Below are positions 8,928 to 16,782 of a DNA stretch of 64,000 bases, piece after piece. Source of the stretch: Candidatus Bathyarchaeum tardum (lineage in GTDB: Archaea; Thermoproteota; Bathyarchaeia; Bathyarchaeales; Bathyarchaeaceae); the NCBI GenBank assembly GCA_029762755.1, contig JARVGH010000002.1, positions 124,001 to 188,000 of the forward strand, given 5' to 3'. Every line of letters begins with the position of its first letter. Within the stretch, counting starts at the first letter, position 1. The translations under genes and the position numbers were made by a program. The notes beneath the pieces were generated by a model. That model worked only from the letters and a program-made list of their open reading frames with translations, was not told the origin of the DNA and searched no databases.

Positions 8928-9674
8928 TTAGGCTTTCTGACCATTTTTTGTGAAGAAAACTATTCCTCCAAATTGAGTGATTCTGTTGCCTGCTGTAGTT
9001 TCGGCATTGATTACGTTTGTTTTTACTTTTTTATTTTGGGCTATCTGCAATAATCGATGAATTTTGTTTTTTTGGCGGCTTTCAGCTAGATATTTGTCTG
9101 TAAGTATCAGGTATTTTGTTTGTAATGCACTGTTTTCGTCTCGATTGTAAATTTGATCTTCGATTTCTTTTAATGTGTAAAATACATTTGCGTTATTGCT
9201 TGTACCATACAGCTGTTTTTCTAGGGTGTTAATAATTTGGTCGGCTTCTTCGGAGGTTGTTTTTTCGATCAAATCTTTGAATTCTTTAGTTTGGACTAAT
9301 TCAGAAACCTGAAGGTGATCTTTTGCTGATCCAACGAGTTCAGCAAAGTTTGCACAGTTTGGGTTTTTGGATTTAATCATGTATCGGTGATGTTTTTGTA
9401 CATGGTCTAAAAACTGTTGCGAATATGTAGTTCGGGGTGGAGAAACAAGAATAACACTTCTTACGCCTTCATTTATTGAAGGTTTAAGTTCATCGACTAC
9501 GGACTCGTGAAAGTTGTAAAGATTTTTTTCGTCGAATCTTTTTCCATCAATTAGCACTCGTTTCGAGAGCTTTACTACTTGACTGAATATGTTCCAAAAA
9601 GTAGCATATTTCTCTTCGAAGCCCACTAGTATTGCCACAGGGTGTCCTCGTTTGTATCGACGTTTTCGTTTCAC
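8928..9674 (-). CDS. eRF1/Pelota-superfamily protein lacking the N-terminal domain
   Basis: A 248-aa protein that resembles the central and C-terminal domains of archaeal release factor/Pelota proteins. The front part (HPVAILVGFEEKYATFWNIF) fits the RNase H-like middle domain; the end (LQTKYLILTDKYL to AGNRITQFGGIVFFTKN) fits the eRF1 C-terminal domain that contacts ABCE1. The N-terminal codon-reading domain of aRF1 is absent, and I see no GGQ. Family knowledge suggests a ribosome-rescue or Vms1/VLRF1-like role, but that is inference. It starts with GTG after GAGGAAAAAG. It is convergent with the cyclophilin gene, 17 bases apart. Confidence 0.65.
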   Translation of the reverse strand: MKRKRRYKRGHPVAILVGFEEKYATFWNIFSQVVKLSKRVLIDGKRFDEKNLYNFHESVVDELKPSINEGVRSVILVSPPRTTYSQQFLDHVQKHHRYMIKSKNPNCANFAELVGSAKDHLQVSELVQTKEFKDLIEKTTSEEADQIINTLEKQLYGTSNNANVFYTLKEIEDQIYNRDENSALQTKYLILTDKYLAESRQKNKIHRLLQIAQNKKVKTNVINAETTAGNRITQFGGIVFFTKNGQKA

Positions 9675-9806
9675 GTTCTTTTTCCTCTGGTTTATTCCAA
9701 TTCAGAAATATTGTAAAACAGCCTTTTATCAAGATAGGAAAAAAGTTCACAGAATAATGATTATTGAGTGTACATATTAAATAATTATACTAATCTGAGA
9801 CGAAGA

Positions 9807-9814
9807 TTTATATG
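9807..9814 (+). promoter_or_regulatory. TATA box of the acetate-type transporter gene
   Basis: TTTATATG preceded by a purine-rich GACGAAGA stretch that could act as the TFB site. It lies 43 bases before the ATG at 9857, a typical archaeal distance. Confidence 0.55.
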
Positions 9815-9856
9815 CAGTAAATCCGACTAAATCCAAAAATCCTATTGAGAGTGAAA

Positions 9857-10429
9857 ATGACAATGAGCGAGAAATTAGCAAATCCAGCTCCTTTGGGGCT
9901 ACTGGGCTTCGGAATGACTACAGTGCTACTTAACATACACAACGCAGGTCTTTATCCTCTAGGTGCTATGATTCTAGCAATGGGTCTAGTCTATGGTGGA
10001 TTAGCTCAAGTAATTGCAGGAATAATGGAATTCAAAAAAGGCAACACTTTTGGTACACTTGCATTCACTTCTTACGGCTTATTCTGGTGGTCTCTTGTAA
10101 TCTTACTGTTATTGCCTAACTTCACATTACTAGCATCTGGATCAGTTATAGCACCCGGTGACACAGCAATGGCTGCATACTTCATCATGTGGGGTCTATT
10201 CACATTATTCATGTTCTGTGGAACCCTCAAAAAGCCTAATGCACTAAAGTTCGTATTCGCTAGCTTAGTTGTACTGTTCTTCATGTTAGCAGCATACCGA
10301 CTAACTGGCAACGCAGACTTACTGACAATCACTGGAATTGAAGGAATAATCTGTGGATCAAGCGCCATCTACACTGGAATCGCTGAAGTTCTAAACGAAA
10401 CCTACGACAGAAAAGTACTGCCATTGTAA
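9857..10429 (+). CDS. Acetate/succinate-type transporter (GPR1/FUN34/YaaH family)
   Basis: A 190-aa six-helix membrane protein of the AceTr family that includes SatP. The signature [14 protein letters not shown] stands just after the start, as in the family (NPAPLGL motif); later blocks [25 protein letters not shown] and [12 protein letters not shown] are also characteristic. Family members form hexameric channels or proton-coupled carriers for acetate or other short acids. The ATG at 9857 or the next one at 9863 could be used. A hairpin with a T-run follows at 10453. It is monocistronic, which suits a regulated uptake or release function for acetate in an acetogenic or fermentative archaeon (inference). 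Confidence 0.93.
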   Translation: MTMSEKLANPAPLGLLGFGMTTVLLNIHNAGLYPLGAMILAMGLVYGGLAQVIAGIMEFKKGNTFGTLAFTSYGLFWWSLVILLLLPNFTLLASGSVIAPGDTAMAAYFIMWGLFTLFMFCGTLKKPNALKFVFASLVVLFFMLAAYRLTGNADLLTITGIEGIICGSSAIYTGIAEVLNETYDRKVLPL

Positions 10430-10452
10430 GCAGTAAACCAATAAACCTAACA

Positions 10453-10498
10453 AAAGGGTAGACAAGTTTTTTACGGTTTGCCCCCTTTATTCTTTTTT
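10453..10498 (+). terminator. Probable terminator after the transporter gene
   Basis: AAAGGG (10453-10458) pairs with CCCTTT (10483-10488), and a T-rich tail follows (ATTCTTTTTT). It lies 24 bases after the stop codon. Archaea mostly terminate at T-runs, so the tail may be the active part. Confidence 0.5.
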
Positions 10499-10529
10499 AA
10501 CAGATTTGTTCTACAGGTAAGGTATAGAA

Positions 10530-11060
10530 ATGGAAAAATTCCTATACAAAAAAGAGATTCTCATTGACGATTCAGGTTGGGGTGACCTAATTTTAGGGGT
10601 AGTTATTGGCGCCCTTAAACTTCCAGACCGCAGATATATGGAACGTAGAATTCCTTTGTCTTCGTTTCAGCCGCCATATTTTCAGAATAAACGGTACCTA
10701 GAAGATGCAGTAAAAATTGCCCAAGAAATTATTGAAGTAATGAAACCGGACCAAGAAACAGTTTTCAAGGTTTGTTCAGGCTATGTCCTTACTAGTATAC
10801 GCAGATATCTAAGGCAACAAGGTTTTACAGTTGAAAAAGTCGAAGTAACTGGAGAACTTCAAGAAATGGTTGAACGCAGTTTTGCGAACTGGTGCAAAGA
10901 AGTGGGAATAGATTTTGATAAAATGAACAAAAAACGCAGTTTCAACACTTTTATTGAATGGGTTGCAGAGCGTCCTCATCTCAGAGAAAATCTTGTGAAA
11001 ACAGGATGGAAAAGTTGGAATCAGCGCTGGCGTGAACGTACGTATAATTTGAACAAATAA
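10530..11060 (+). CDS. Conserved-looking protein of unknown function
   Basis: I do not recognise this 176-aa protein. It opens with KEILIDDSGWGDLILGVVIGAL, a pattern of an acidic pair followed by Ser-Gly that recalls the first strand of RNase H-like folds, and it has a helical middle (EDAVKIAQEIIEVM) and a Trp/Arg-rich C-terminus (KTGWKSWNQRWRER) suited to nucleic-acid contact. There are no membrane segments. Composition and codon use look like a true gene. The RNase H-like suggestion is weak inference. The start is ATG at 10530. It is followed by a hairpin shared with the convergent S30e gene. Confidence 0.7.
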   Translation: MEKFLYKKEILIDDSGWGDLILGVVIGALKLPDRRYMERRIPLSSFQPPYFQNKRYLEDAVKIAQEIIEVMKPDQETVFKVCSGYVLTSIRRYLRQQGFTVEKVEVTGELQEMVERSFANWCKEVGIDFDKMNKKRSFNTFIEWVAERPHLRENLVKTGWKSWNQRWRERTYNLNK

Positions 11061-11111
11061 ACTGAGTAAAAATATGTTCTACAGGTTGAAAATATTAAAA
11101 CAATATTGTTA

Positions 11112-11131
11112 AGCCACTTTTTGATGTGGCT
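11112..11131. terminator. Hairpin between convergent genes
   Basis: AGCCAC and GTGGCT form a perfect 6-bp stem around an 8-base loop, between the ends of the 176-aa gene (plus) and S30e (minus). It is placed to act as a shared transcription end, or simply an RNA 3' end structure. Confidence 0.4.
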
Positions 11132-11152
11132 CAATTGATAAAAAATAATAGT

Positions 11153-11341
11153 TTAGCGTCGTTTTCGTCTGCTTCTTTGTCCAGGCTTGTATTGTCCACT
11201 TTCTCTGTTGAGTTCAAAGCGTTTATGGAAGCAACTTCGGTTGTCCACTCGTGGAGTTGCAGAGTGTCGTTCTCTTGCTTCTAGTTTAGGTGTAATGGAT
11301 CGTACTTTGCCTGCTTTTGATAATGAACCGTGTGATGGCAT
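11153..11341 (-). CDS. rps30e: Small ribosomal subunit protein S30e
   Basis: A 62-aa, highly basic protein. The start MPSHGSLSKAGKVRSITPK matches archaeal/eukaryotic S30e, and the end is an Arg/Lys cluster (PGQRSRRKRR). S30e binds the 40S-type small subunit near the decoding centre. It is full length for the archaeal family. AGAGG lies upstream of the ATG. S30e occurs mainly in TACK archaea and relatives, which supports the taxonomic placement. It is a single gene. Confidence 0.95.
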   Translation of the reverse strand: MPSHGSLSKAGKVRSITPKLEARERHSATPRVDNRSCFHKRFELNRESGQYKPGQRSRRKRR

Positions 11342-11817
11342 ATTTTCACATCCTCTTTTTACTTGTTTACAGTTAGTAGAAACAATGGTTCTTATAAATA
11401 TTCACAAAAAAGGGATGTTATGAACACTATCTTTAAGTAAGAATGATGGTGAATTCTCAATACCTTTAGTAAAAAGTTATTTAAGAAATTATGGTATAGT
11501 GCATCTATTTAATACGCATAATATCTACTTTACTCAACTGCCTTAATTTAGCAAAAAAAATTAGATTTAAGGTTAAAAGTTAATCTTTTTTCCCCTCTTC
11601 TATCCTCTTCCTATCTACTCCTCTTCTCACAATATACAAAATCAAATACAATAACAAAAAACTCACACATAACGTGTGAAAACATAAAAAATATGTAGTA
11701 TGATAGTACATTAAACATAGTTATAGAAACAATAATAAGAAATTTTAAATTTAGGAACTTATCCTAAAATCATAACACATATCTTTCTAAATAATAACTA
11801 AATGAGCAGTGGTTGAA
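11342..11817. other. AT-rich intergenic region before the HicA-like cassette
   Basis: About 475 bases without a recognisable gene. A pyrimidine-rich run (around 11585-11630, mostly T and C) and strongly A-rich DNA up to 11817 are the only notable features. The composition change marks the edge of the cassette that follows. Confidence 0.4.
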
Positions 11818-12171
11818 ATGGATGAAAAAAAGAAGCGAACCCTCAAGTTCCTTCATCAATTTCCAGAGGACTACGAGATATTTCCAGCTAATGGTGCGTG
11901 GGGTGGAGTTTCTGCCCGAGGAGATTTATTGATGCATTTTTTTCTAGAACATAGTGCTGTTCCAGATAGTGAGGTAAAAACCATAAACGAAGATGGAACT
12001 ATAAATGATGTTAAAAAAGAAAAGAAAGAAATTGAGATAGTTAGAAGGATGCAATTTGGGGTAATGTTGACTACAGAACAAGCTAGTTCGTTAGCAAATT
12101 GGATTCTTGACAAAGTTCAACAATATGAAAACTCAAAAGAAAAAGTAAAAGATGAGAAAGATGTCAGTTAA
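11818..12171 (+). CDS. Small protein, DUF3467-like, first gene of a HicA-like cassette
   Basis: A 117-aa soluble protein. The pattern of an aromatic/Asn-Gly start (YEIFPANGAWGGVSARGDLLMHFFLEHSAVPDS) followed by a beta strand and a helix (MQFGVMLTTEQASSLANWILDKVQQYE) resembles DUF3467-type proteins, but I hold that only weakly. The tail is charged (KEKVKDEKDVS). The ATG at 11818 is probable; a GTG three codons earlier is possible. Its 3' end overlaps the start of the next gene by 20 bases, so the two are co-translated. It is part of a three-gene cassette that ends in a HicA-like toxin. Confidence 0.65.
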   Translation: MDEKKKRTLKFLHQFPEDYEIFPANGAWGGVSARGDLLMHFFLEHSAVPDSEVKTINEDGTINDVKKEKKEIEIVRRMQFGVMLTTEQASSLANWILDKVQQYENSKEKVKDEKDVS

Positions 12172-12619
12172 AATTTATCTTGATTCTGCTTCAGATAGGA
12201 TAAAACATCGATATTATCAAGGAGGGACAGTTAGTCCTATTGATATGTCAAAATCCTTTTTTGATGTTTATGCCAAAATTGTCGAATCAGTTTTAAGCTC
12301 TTCTGCATCTTTAGATTATAGCAAAGAATATACAAAAAGTCCTCGTTGTATACACATTAATCGCATAAATCTTGGAAACCGACCCATAGAGTTAGCTCGT
12401 GACATACCTGCACTTGTTAAACTCAACAAAGAAGGATATCTCTTTGAAAACAATGAATTAGGAATTTTCACCGTTAATCGAAATTTTGACCAAGGTTTAG
12501 AAGAATTCAAAGAAGACATATCATTCTTAATTACAGAATATGGAGAAGCTACTGAGGCTGATTTGACTCAAGATGCTAGACAACTTCGACAGCGAATATT
12601 GACATATGTACGAAGATAA
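12152..12619 (+). CDS. Unrecognised protein, candidate antitoxin partner
   Basis: A 155-aa soluble protein I cannot assign. It starts with a strand-like SVKIYLDSASDRIKHRYYQGG, has a central beta-rich part (NELGIFTVNRNFDQGLEEFKEDISFLI) and ends with helices (ADLTQDARQLRQRILTYVRR). The stretch with FDQGLEEFKEDISFLITEY recalls the helix following the sheet in HicB-type antitoxins, but it is longer and I see no clear DNA-binding domain. The overlap with the upstream gene and the 15-base gap to the HicA-like gene argue for one operon. Antitoxin role is inference from order. Confidence 0.6.
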   Translation: MRKMSVKIYLDSASDRIKHRYYQGGTVSPIDMSKSFFDVYAKIVESVLSSSASLDYSKEYTKSPRCIHINRINLGNRPIELARDIPALVKLNKEGYLFENNELGIFTVNRNFDQGLEEFKEDISFLITEYGEATEADLTQDARQLRQRILTYVRR

Positions 12620-12634
12620 AAGGTGCTTTTCTAA

Positions 12635-12919
12635 TTGGCTACCTTGAGAGTCAGAGACGTAATAAACGGATTATGTCGAAAAGGATTTCAACCTTCAAAT
12701 AGCCACCATAAATATTTAATATTCTATTTTAATGGAAAAAAAACAGTAGTCTTTACAAAAGTCAGTCATGGCGGAAATCAAATTGGTGACGACTTAATTG
12801 ATAAAATGTCAATCCAAGTCAAATTAGAAAAAAACCAATTCGTAGACTTGGTTAATTGTCCGCTTTCATATGAACAGTATGTTAACGAATTGAGACAACA
12901 GGGTGTAAGTTTGGAATAA
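12635..12919 (+). CDS. HicA/YcfA-like mRNA interferase-type toxin
   Basis: A 94-aa protein with the HicA double-stranded-RNA-binding-like fold: RDVINGLCRKGFQPSNSHHKYLIF carries the paired His of the family (usually GSHH), followed by KTVVFTKVSHGGNQIGDDLIDKMSIQVKL and a C-terminal extension. HicA toxins cleave mRNA and are held in check by HicB. The likely start is TTG at 12635 with AGGTG upstream. It is a little longer than classical HicA (about 60-80 aa). With the two upstream genes it forms a compact cassette, apparently a toxin-antitoxin-like module. Confidence 0.75.
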   Translation: MATLRVRDVINGLCRKGFQPSNSHHKYLIFYFNGKKTVVFTKVSHGGNQIGDDLIDKMSIQVKLEKNQFVDLVNCPLSYEQYVNELRQQGVSLE

Positions 12920-12942
12920 TTTCAATAAATAGTTAGCATATT

Positions 12943-13230
12943 TTAAACAGCGGTTATTCGAGGTTTCCATTCTTTTCTTTCATTTCTCAAAAACTTAGCC
13001 AACAATAAAACCTCTTCTGTAATTAGAGTATCAAGGGTTTGTCCTTTACCATGTTTTATCCGTAGAATCTCAACTTTTTGATTAAAAAACTCGTTTAATC
13101 CTTCCGCTAAATCGTATGTTTCATATTTACATAGGTGAATGTGTATTCCCATTTTTAGGTGCATTACTGTCAGTGATAATAACAAAATCTTTCTTTCGTA
13201 ATTTAATCTAGTTACTACTACTAATATCAT
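12943..13230 (-). CDS. Possible small protein, unrecognised
   Basis: A weakly supported frame of up to 95 aa, perhaps only the last 69-73 aa (from ATG codons at 13164 or 13152), with a helical part YETYDLAEGLNEFFNQKVEILRIKHGKGQTL. No good ribosome site precedes any of the candidate starts. It is convergent with the HicA-like gene, 23 bases away. The residue mix is protein-like, but it may be chance. Confidence 0.3.
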   Translation of the reverse strand: MILVVVTRLNYERKILLLSLTVMHLKMGIHIHLCKYETYDLAEGLNEFFNQKVEILRIKHGKGQTLDTLITEEVLLLAKFLRNERKEWKPRITAV

Positions 13231-13308
13231 TATTACTAAATGTATTATTATATGGAAACCTTAAAGTAAAAACAAATAGTATTATTCTTTACACATGGGG
13301 TACATATT

Positions 13309-13947
13309 GTGAGAGAAGCAATAATCTTAGCTGGAGGAGAAGGTTGGAGGTTAAAACCTGCAACTTGGGTTCCTAAACCACTTTTGAAAATTAATAACAA
13401 AACTTTGATTGACCATCAGATTACTTGGCTTCGTTCACATGGTTTTGATAACATTATCGTAGCATCAAACCGTTCTGACCTAACTAAAGAGCCTGTTAAA
13501 TATTCGATAGAAGAAGAAAGTCTAGGCACAGGTGGAGCAACACGCAAAGCTTTCCAAGACGTCAAAGGAAAAGTAGCATACGTAATGAATGTAGACGATC
13601 TCGTATTTTATGATCCCAACGAATTGTTTGATTATGCAGGAAAAGGAGCAGGGCTATTATTAGCTAAACCTCAAATTCCCTTTGGAAAAGTAACCTTAGC
13701 TAACGGTATAGATGTTATCCGTTTTCAGGCAAGACAAACCCTTGATTTTTACGTTAGCACTGGACATTACGTGTTCAAACGAAGTGTCGTAGAATCCCTG
13801 TTCCCTGAAACAGGAGATTTTGAATTTACAGCAATGCAACGAATAGCAGACAAAAAGTCACTTCAAGGATACACATACCATGGCATGTGGTTTACCCTGA
13901 ACACAATGAAAGACCTAATGGATATTCGCAGATTCTTCAAAGAGTAA
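13309..13947 (+). CDS. Sugar-phosphate nucleotidyltransferase
   Basis: A 212-aa nucleotidyltransferase with the GT-A-type Rossmann fold. The signature EAIILAGGEGWRLKPATWVPKPLLKI at residues 3-28 is the glycine-rich nucleotide-binding loop and Lys; YVMNVDDLVF carries the metal-binding Asp. It should join a sugar-1-phosphate to NTP to make an NDP-sugar, but the usual C-terminal domain is missing, as in short archaeal forms. GTG start. It precedes a flavoprotein gene by 10 bases on the same strand, probably one transcript although no functional link is evident. Confidence 0.88.
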   Translation: MREAIILAGGEGWRLKPATWVPKPLLKINNKTLIDHQITWLRSHGFDNIIVASNRSDLTKEPVKYSIEEESLGTGGATRKAFQDVKGKVAYVMNVDDLVFYDPNELFDYAGKGAGLLLAKPQIPFGKVTLANGIDVIRFQARQTLDFYVSTGHYVFKRSVVESLFPETGDFEFTAMQRIADKKSLQGYTYHGMWFTLNTMKDLMDIRRFFKE

Positions 13948-13957
13948 AGGGACAAGC

Positions 13958-14491
13958 ATGAAAATTTTAGCTTTAATTGGCAGCCCCAGACAAGGGGGCA
14001 ACACCGATTTGCTGGTCAACAGGCTGCTAGACGGAGCTAAATCAAATGGATACGATACCGAAAAGCTGTACTTGTATGATTACAACATTTCTTTGTGTAC
14101 TGACTGCCGAAACTGCAAAAAAGGGGATTACGTTTGCTGCATCAACGATGAAATGTCAACGTTTTATGACGCCATGGAATCTGCAGATGTTATTGTTTTT
14201 GGTACTCCGATTTATTGGTATGGACCTACCGCGAAAATGAAAATGTTGATTGATCGTATGCGGCCATTTGTTGAGAACAAAAAGTTAGCAGGAAAACGTG
14301 CTGTTATCGTTTCTCCATCTGCGGAAGGACCAGTTGCATGTGAACCGATGCAGGACATGTTTGAACGAATGTTTGTATACATCAAGGTCAAACTTGCAGG
14401 TACAGTTTTTGGTAAAGCTTACAATAAAGGCGATATTACAAAAGACCAAACAGAATTAGGCAAGGCTTACACTCTTGGAGCATCTTTGTAG
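13958..14491 (+). CDS. Flavodoxin-fold NAD(P)H-dependent FMN/iron-sulfur flavoprotein
   Basis: A 177-aa member of the NADPH-dependent FMN reductase / iron-sulfur flavoprotein family. The FMN phosphate loop is GSPRQGGNTDLL (about residues 8-19), the FMN ring site is FGTPIYWYGPTAKMK, and a Cys cluster CTDCRNCKKGDYVCC at about residues 47-61 fits the Isf-type 4Fe-4S site. Such proteins are redox carriers or oxygen/peroxide-protection enzymes in anaerobic archaea. It is co-directional with the nucleotidyltransferase gene, 10 bases apart. Confidence 0.9.
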   Translation: MKILALIGSPRQGGNTDLLVNRLLDGAKSNGYDTEKLYLYDYNISLCTDCRNCKKGDYVCCINDEMSTFYDAMESADVIVFGTPIYWYGPTAKMKMLIDRMRPFVENKKLAGKRAVIVSPSAEGPVACEPMQDMFERMFVYIKVKLAGTVFGKAYNKGDITKDQTELGKAYTLGASL

Positions 14492-14559
14492 GCACCTGTG
14501 TTCCAGGGTTAACATTGTACATTAAGGTTTTTTGTGTAAAAAAGCTTGGGCTATGTAGC

Positions 14560-15540
14560 TTAGAGTTTGTTGTTTGTTTTTGTTCTTTTTTGTTTACAGA
14601 AGACTGCAGCGGTTAGTGTTACTGCTAGAACTAGCAACACCAAGGTTTGGGGGATTTCGGGGATAATTATTGGGGTTGGGTTGTCTAGGAAAGTTATATC
14701 GTTTCCTGTTGTTTGTATGACTATTGAACCAGAGTTTATTGTGCAGTAGGTTGTTACGTTTTTTGTTTCAAGGGTTTGTAAGGTTTCGTTATGAGGATGA
14801 CCATATTTGTTGTTTAGTCCAGCGCTTATGATTGCGTATTTAGGGTTAGTTATATCAAGTAAAGTTTGGCTGGTTGCTGTTTTGCTTCCGTGGTGTCCAA
14901 TTTTTAGGACATCACATTGAAGGCTGCTTACAGAGGAAATTAGCATGCTGTTCTCAGCTGGGGTTTCCGCGTCTCCAGTGAAAAGAAAGGATATGTTTCC
15001 GGTTTGAAGTTTGGTTACGATGCTGTTGTCGTTTTGGTGACTGAATTCAAGAGGCTGAACGGGGTTAAGGACGGTTAGGTTTGTGGTTTGTGTTAAGATG
15101 TAGATTTGTCCTCTTTGGGCTACAGTGAGATTATGAGGTTGTGCAGCTGAAACAAAGTTTGTGTATGTTGCAGAAGTGTAGGTTTGATTGTTATAAAGAA
15201 CTGTGTCGATGGTAATGTTTGAGTTAAGTACGCCAACTAGGCCGCCGATGTGGTCTTCGTGTGCATGGGTTGCGAGGACTAGATGAATGTGGGTTATGTT
15301 CAAATTTGCAAGGTAGTTCAATACAGTTTGAGTTGCTGATTTGGAACCAGCGTCAATGAGTACGTCTTTTTCGTGGGTATCAATGAATATGCTGTCCCCT
15401 TGTCCCACATCGATAAAGTGTACAGTTACATTGGTTTCAGCCTCGGGGTAAGTTAATGGAATATTGTATGAAAACAATGCGAAAACAAGTATGACAATTA
15501 GGACGGTTTTTGTATTGTTCACTGGTTCAGTCGCTTCCAT
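14560..15540 (-). CDS. ComEC/Rec2-like metallo-beta-lactamase-fold hydrolase, secreted and anchored
   Basis: A 326-aa protein with an N-terminal membrane helix (about residues 12-29), a metallo-hydrolase domain and a C-terminal membrane helix (about 292-312). The domain begins VHFIDVGQGDSIFIDT and carries THAHEDHIGG, the metal-binding HxHxDH motif; FLFTGDAE and KIGHHGSKTA complete the metal sites. This is the soluble domain found at the end of the competence protein ComEC, here without its channel. The active site should face outside, so it may act on extracellular nucleic acid or phosphodiesters (inference). Its start overlaps the end of the upstream gene by 22 bases. Confidence 0.87.
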   Translation of the reverse strand: MEATEPVNNTKTVLIVILVFALFSYNIPLTYPEAETNVTVHFIDVGQGDSIFIDTHEKDVLIDAGSKSATQTVLNYLANLNITHIHLVLATHAHEDHIGGLVGVLNSNITIDTVLYNNQTYTSATYTNFVSAAQPHNLTVAQRGQIYILTQTTNLTVLNPVQPLEFSHQNDNSIVTKLQTGNISFLFTGDAETPAENSMLISSVSSLQCDVLKIGHHGSKTATSQTLLDITNPKYAIISAGLNNKYGHPHNETLQTLETKNVTTYCTINSGSIVIQTTGNDITFLDNPTPIIIPEIPQTLVLLVLAVTLTAAVFCKQKRTKTNNKL

Positions 15541-15782
15541 CCTTGTTTAGTTGGAGTTTCTGAATTGTTTTCAAAAACAGTTGTTTCTCCACATTTACAG
15601 ATGGCATGAATTTTCATGGTTCCTTTACATGTTTTGTGCACTGAGCCTTTCAACACTTCAATTTTGGGTTTACAAGTAACGCTTTTTTGTACATAAAAAA
15701 TGCCTAGCGGTCTTTTGCATTTCCCGCATCTAAGGGTTAACTGTTGTCCGCGTTGATGGTCAATCTTGCCCAAAACAAACAC
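15519..15782 (-). CDS. Small cysteine-rich (zinc-binding type) protein
   Basis: An 87-aa protein with Cys pairs at CGKC, CKPK, CKG and CKCG positions that fit one or two zinc knuckles; no membrane segment. I do not recognise the family. GTG start. It overlaps the following metallo-hydrolase gene by 22 bases, implying translational coupling, so it may assist or regulate that secreted enzyme, but nothing else supports this. Confidence 0.65.
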   Translation of the reverse strand: MFVLGKIDHQRGQQLTLRCGKCKRPLGIFYVQKSVTCKPKIEVLKGSVHKTCKGTMKIHAICKCGETTVFENNSETPTKQGWKRLNQ

Positions 15783-16012
15783 CGTTAACTACAGTAACAG
15801 GTCATACCTAAAAAGATTCAATCATAGACAAGATAAAATTTTTATGTTGCAGATAACCATCAAAAAATACGGTTTGATAATTGATTTTGGGATTTGTTTT
15901 TTTAAATAATCTATAATCCGGTTTAGGCTACGTTTTGTACCGGCAGTAAAATAAAGAAACTGTCAGGATTTGTCACTAAAATGCAGATTTCAATAATATG
16001 ACCGAAATGTTG

Positions 16013-16306
16013 TTAGAGGATTGTTTGAATTTTTACGGGTTTAGTTTTTGTTTTTGATAATATTGTTTCGAGTTCGTTGAAGTGCTTTAGTACCATCAAT
16101 CCTTGTTCTGTTACATCAAAGACTATGTTTTTGTTTTTTAGGCTGTTTTCTACAATGAGTTCTTTTCGAACTAAAAATTTTAGGTGTTCTTTAAGGACAC
16201 TGCAGTTTGTGTTGGTTTCATACATTAATTCAGTGAGTTTTAGGCTACGCTTTTGAGCCAAAATTTTTAAGATTTCTAAGTGGGTTTCCATTCTTGATCT
16301 GCGCAT
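16013..16306 (-). CDS. Small winged-helix transcriptional regulator
   Basis: A 97-aa DNA-binding protein. Residues about 5-80 form a winged helix of the MarR/ArsR-like archaeal type (ETHLEILKILAQKRSLKLTELMYETNTNCSVLKEHLKFLVRKELI), followed by a wing and a short dimerisation helix (LMVLKHFNELETIL). The ATG is preceded by AGGAAGG. The gene follows a 56-aa gene by 19 bases on the same strand, so the two probably form an operon. Targets unknown. Confidence 0.85.
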   Translation of the reverse strand: MRRSRMETHLEILKILAQKRSLKLTELMYETNTNCSVLKEHLKFLVRKELIVENSLKNKNIVFDVTEQGLMVLKHFNELETILSKTKTKPVKIQTIL

Positions 16307-16325
16307 GTCCGTGGAACCTTCCTAA

Positions 16326-16496
16326 TTATTTTTGTGAGATTTTTTTCATAACTTTCAGCCTAGAATAAAAAGCTGTTACAAGGTCGTCAACCAACATGTT
16401 TTGCATGTTTGGGTTTAAGTTTTGCATTTCAGTTTGGAAGGTCTGCATCATTACTGTTTTGATTTTTTCTCTGTTTTGAGTTAGTGCAGAGTTCAT
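16326..16496 (-). CDS. 56-aa protein of unknown function, in operon with a winged-helix gene
   Basis: A short frame from ATG at 16496 to TAA at 16326. The start has a good ribosome site (TAGGAGC, about 9 bases upstream). The product begins MNSALTQNREKIKTVMMQ, is helical and Gln/Met/Asn-rich, and ends RLKVMKKISQK. No membrane segment or known motif. It lies directly upstream of the winged-helix regulator gene, whose ribosome site (AGGAAGG) overlaps the region just after this stop codon. A partner protein or small modulator of that regulator is a fair guess; homology is unknown to me. Confidence 0.65.
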   Translation of the reverse strand: MNSALTQNREKIKTVMMQTFQTEMQNLNPNMQNMLVDDLVTAFYSRLKVMKKISQK

Positions 16497-16782
16497 TTGT
16501 TTGGGCTCCTAATTCTATCAACCAATCATGATTTTTTGTATATAATTAAATTATGAAAAAAAAATATTGATTAACAATCCATATATCTGATTTTAAAAAT
16601 TAGATTTATTGTTATAAATAAAAAATTGATTCATTTCACGTAGGTTACTTTTTTTCGTTTTTGGTGCATTTTGGGCATTAAAGTTTTTTTTTAAAAAAAA
16701 AATCGGAACGATAAAATTTTGCCGAACTGTAATTATTTAGTTATTTAAGGTAATGGATTTTGTTTTAACAGGGGTCACATTG

